A stretch of DNA of 20,505 nucleotides from Silene noctiflora. Lineage: Eukaryota > Streptophyta > Magnoliopsida > Caryophyllales > Caryophyllaceae. The position numbers were made by a program, and so were the translations under genes. Of this stretch, positions 18,673-20,505 are shown in pieces. The stretch lies in NCBI GenBank assembly GCA_009801015.1, contig VHZZ01000915.1, positions 84,644 to 105,148 of the forward strand. The letters are read 5' to 3'. The stretch's first letter is position 1; the number at the start of each line of letters is the position of its first letter. Below the pieces are notes generated by a model that worked only from the letters and a program-made list of their open reading frames with translations, was not told the origin of the DNA and ran no database searches.

Positions 18673-19654
18673 GAGTAAAATAAAATTTGTGATTTATTAA
18701 TTAGTACAAACATGAATGCAAATTGTTAGGGTTTTGCACATCATATCAATGATTAAAGATTTAAAAGGTAATAACTTTTGTTGAGAGCAAAGTGTGTGTT
18801 ACAAGTCTATTGAGTATTGACCCTTAAAGTTAGAGAAGTGTCCCAGTTTGGAAATGGACTAGTCCCTTGTTGATTATTAACCAGTTTGTCACTGTTTGTG
18901 ACTTAGCTTTTACTCTTTAAACCTTCTATCCTCTGGTCTGTCACCTCTATACTTCTGAATTTTATAAGCTTCTTATCTTTTGCCCACTGGTGGGAACTTG
19001 TGCCTTCAAGTCCCCATAAGCCCCCTGTTTACCCTATGTCGGTCTGCTTAATACCGTCTTTAAGTTAAAAGTCTTAGAACCGTCCACAATTGGGGTCATC
19101 TAATGGGTTTGAGAGGCCATATTCTACATGTTAAAACGAGACCTCGGAAATATAAAGAAACGGCATTATAGACTTCGTATTCCATAGGAAGCAATACATA
19201 ATTTCTTTTCGTAATTATTATTATATTTAATTAGTAAATTAAATCTAAATATATTTCTAAGAAAAATAAAAGACTAAATAATTCAAAAGTTAAGCTTTAA
19301 GTTGACATGTGTCTTTTAGTAAGATGCAATTTTTTTTTTGTTTCCAAAAAAAAAGATGCAAATTTTTTAAAATAAATAAAAGACTAATAATCTCAAAATA
19401 TATCTCGGAATATGAAAGTTATGTTTTCTCTTGAATAAGTTTTTTTATTTATAAGATATTAATAAATACGGAGTATTAAGTATTTATAAGATGGTCGGTG
19501 GCCCTGTCTACAATCCTTTTAATGTTGCCTTATTTATAGGGTAATGATAAATAGAGTCATAAGGGTTATATGTAAGGAGTTAAAACCTTCTAGTTTTGGT
19601 ATTAAAAAAGGAATTATGGCAAAATTACACAAAAACTGATGCAATTAATAACAA
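18673..19654. other. Non-coding spacer
   Basis: No gene is recognised. The segment 18724-19140 is less AT-rich than its surroundings and begins TGTTAGGG, like an LTR start, but I find no matching CA end, duplication or second copy. From 19200 onward the sequence is AT-rich. ACGGAGTATT at about 19467-19476 is another copy of the TACTCCGTA motif. Confidence 0.4.
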
Positions 19655-20100
19655 CTAGTTTTAAACCCGTGCAGAAAATGCATGGGGCGTAATAATTAAA
19701 TGTTCAATGTAGTACATAACAACATATCATCTCGGCATATTTATTTCATATGAAATGTTCAATGTAGTAACTGATTTTATCAACAATGCGAAATATTTAA
19801 ATGTATTGCGGTTATTTTTATTTTATGTTTTTTGTAATATAGATCTAGAGAATAAATGCTTGTATTTATTATGTTATATTATCAAGCAAAAAATATATAG
19901 TTCATATTGTAAATTTTTGTAATTTATTATTTTGTATGTAGTATGTATGTATTGATGATAAATGTGGTTTTAAAGAAATTAAATCAACATCAAACTCATG
20001 TTCTTTTGGCGGGGACCATCTTGTGAATTTGACATTTTTTTCCCGAAAATCAAGAGCCAATAGGAATTCTCCAAATGACTTGGCATTTATATTATGTAGA
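19655..20100 (-). mobile_element. Non-autonomous Helitron (446 bp)
   Basis: On the minus strand it starts TCTACATAATATAAATGCC (at 20100) and ends in CTAG (at 19655). An A precedes the TC and a T follows the CTAG, the A|T insertion rule of Helitrons. Seven to ten bases before the CTAG end is a hairpin: CCCGTGCA (19665-19672) pairs with TGCATGGG (19678-19685) through one G-T pair and a GAAAA loop. There is no target duplication and no terminal inverted repeat, as expected. A 17-bp direct repeat AAATGTTCAATGTAGTA occurs inside at 19698 and 19753. No RepHel coding sequence is present, so it depends on another element. Confidence 0.75.
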
Positions 20101-20328
20101 TATTAAAGATTAATTTCCTCTTTTAGCTTCTTAAATACAACCCTTAGAATTGCATTTATCATTTTCCTTATTTATATTATAAGTGTCATTTTAACTTGAA
20201 ATGGTTTTAACTAAGAATTTATTTCTGTTTTAATTTATAAACTAGTACTAATAGAGATAAGTGTTCGTAAAACACTTGCTGGAGTAACATTTTTAATTTT
20301 TGTAGGTTAATGATAACGTCAAAGTATT
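20101..20328. other. Short AT-rich spacer beside the Helitron
   Basis: There is no ORF, repeat or regulatory site that I can support. Confidence 0.4.
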
Positions 20329-20505
20329 AAGACCATCCCCAAGTAAAGGTCGCGCTAACTAGGTCGCGACCCGGTTTTACTCTTAATCCCAATTTATTTA
20401 TCTTGACCTACTTTCAACCAATAAGATTTTGACACATAGTAGGTCAATAAGGAGGTCAATTTGATCAACCTTGGTCACAAATTGACCTTCATTGGTCACA
20501 TATTA
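20329..20505 (+). mobile_element. Left part of a GGTC/GACC-rich MITE-like element running off the window
   Basis: TTAAGACCATCCCCAAG opens a stretch dense in GGTC and GACC motifs (GGTCGCG twice, TTGACCTA, TAGGTCAA, GGTCAATTTG, CTTGGTCAC, TTGACCTTC, TTGGTCAC). GACCATCCCCAAG is a form of the GACCATCTCCAA-type end common on plant MITEs. The other end lies beyond 20505, so class and size are unknown. Confidence 0.4.

Noticed and set aside
18724..19140. Possible solo LTR beginning TGTTAGGG
   Set aside because: The start resembles an LTR, but I found no TA..CA end, no flanking duplication and no second copy.
1..20505. CRISPR array, bacterial operon or phage-defence system
   Set aside because: The window is clearly plant nuclear DNA; its repeats are transposon-derived and irregularly spaced.

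Overview
The window looks like a nuclear region of a dicot plant. It has AT-rich non-coding DNA, spliced exons with plant-type GT..AG borders, a chloroplast transit peptide on the only host gene, a Ty1/copia retrotransposon and many small non-autonomous transposons. Repeated GACGGATA/TATCCGTC and TACTCCGTA motifs remind me of Caryophyllales (spinach, beet or Silene relatives). That is a weak inference from memory.

Layout. (1) 1-3663 is the 3' part of a Ty1/copia retrotransposon: end of gag, protease, integrase, reverse transcriptase, RNase H and a 247-bp 3' LTR (TGTTAG...CTAACA). The polyprotein is broken by a frameshift near 686-695 and by an in-frame TAA at 1165-1167. (2) 3664-4125 is the promoter and 5' UTR space of the next gene. 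(3) 4126-11912, + strand, is a 14-exon host gene. It codes for a 427-aa plastid membrane protein of the bile acid:sodium symporter / SBF-like family, closest to BASS4. All exon phases join cleanly. One intron uses a GC donor, one internal exon is only 22 nt, and intron 1 holds six degenerate tandem repeats of about 125-155 bp. Intron 7 carries a candidate reverse-oriented poly(A) retroposon. (4) 11913-20505 has no recognisable host gene. It is a landing zone for small mobile elements: a very short tRNA-derived SINE with a perfect 17-bp target duplication; two opposite copies of a 225-bp inverted-repeat element; two opposite copies of a Stowaway-like MITE; a 35-bp-TIR MITE split by a 463-bp TIR element that is flanked by CAATG duplications; a 446-bp non-autonomous Helitron; and part of another element at the right edge.

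The host gene should make a multi-pass protein of the chloroplast envelope. The retrotransposon's 3' LTR ends 462 bp upstream of its start codon in the same orientation, so it may bear on the gene's promoter. I see no new protein-coding system. The new-looking material is the layered, datable set of small transposons and the intron 1 repeat array.
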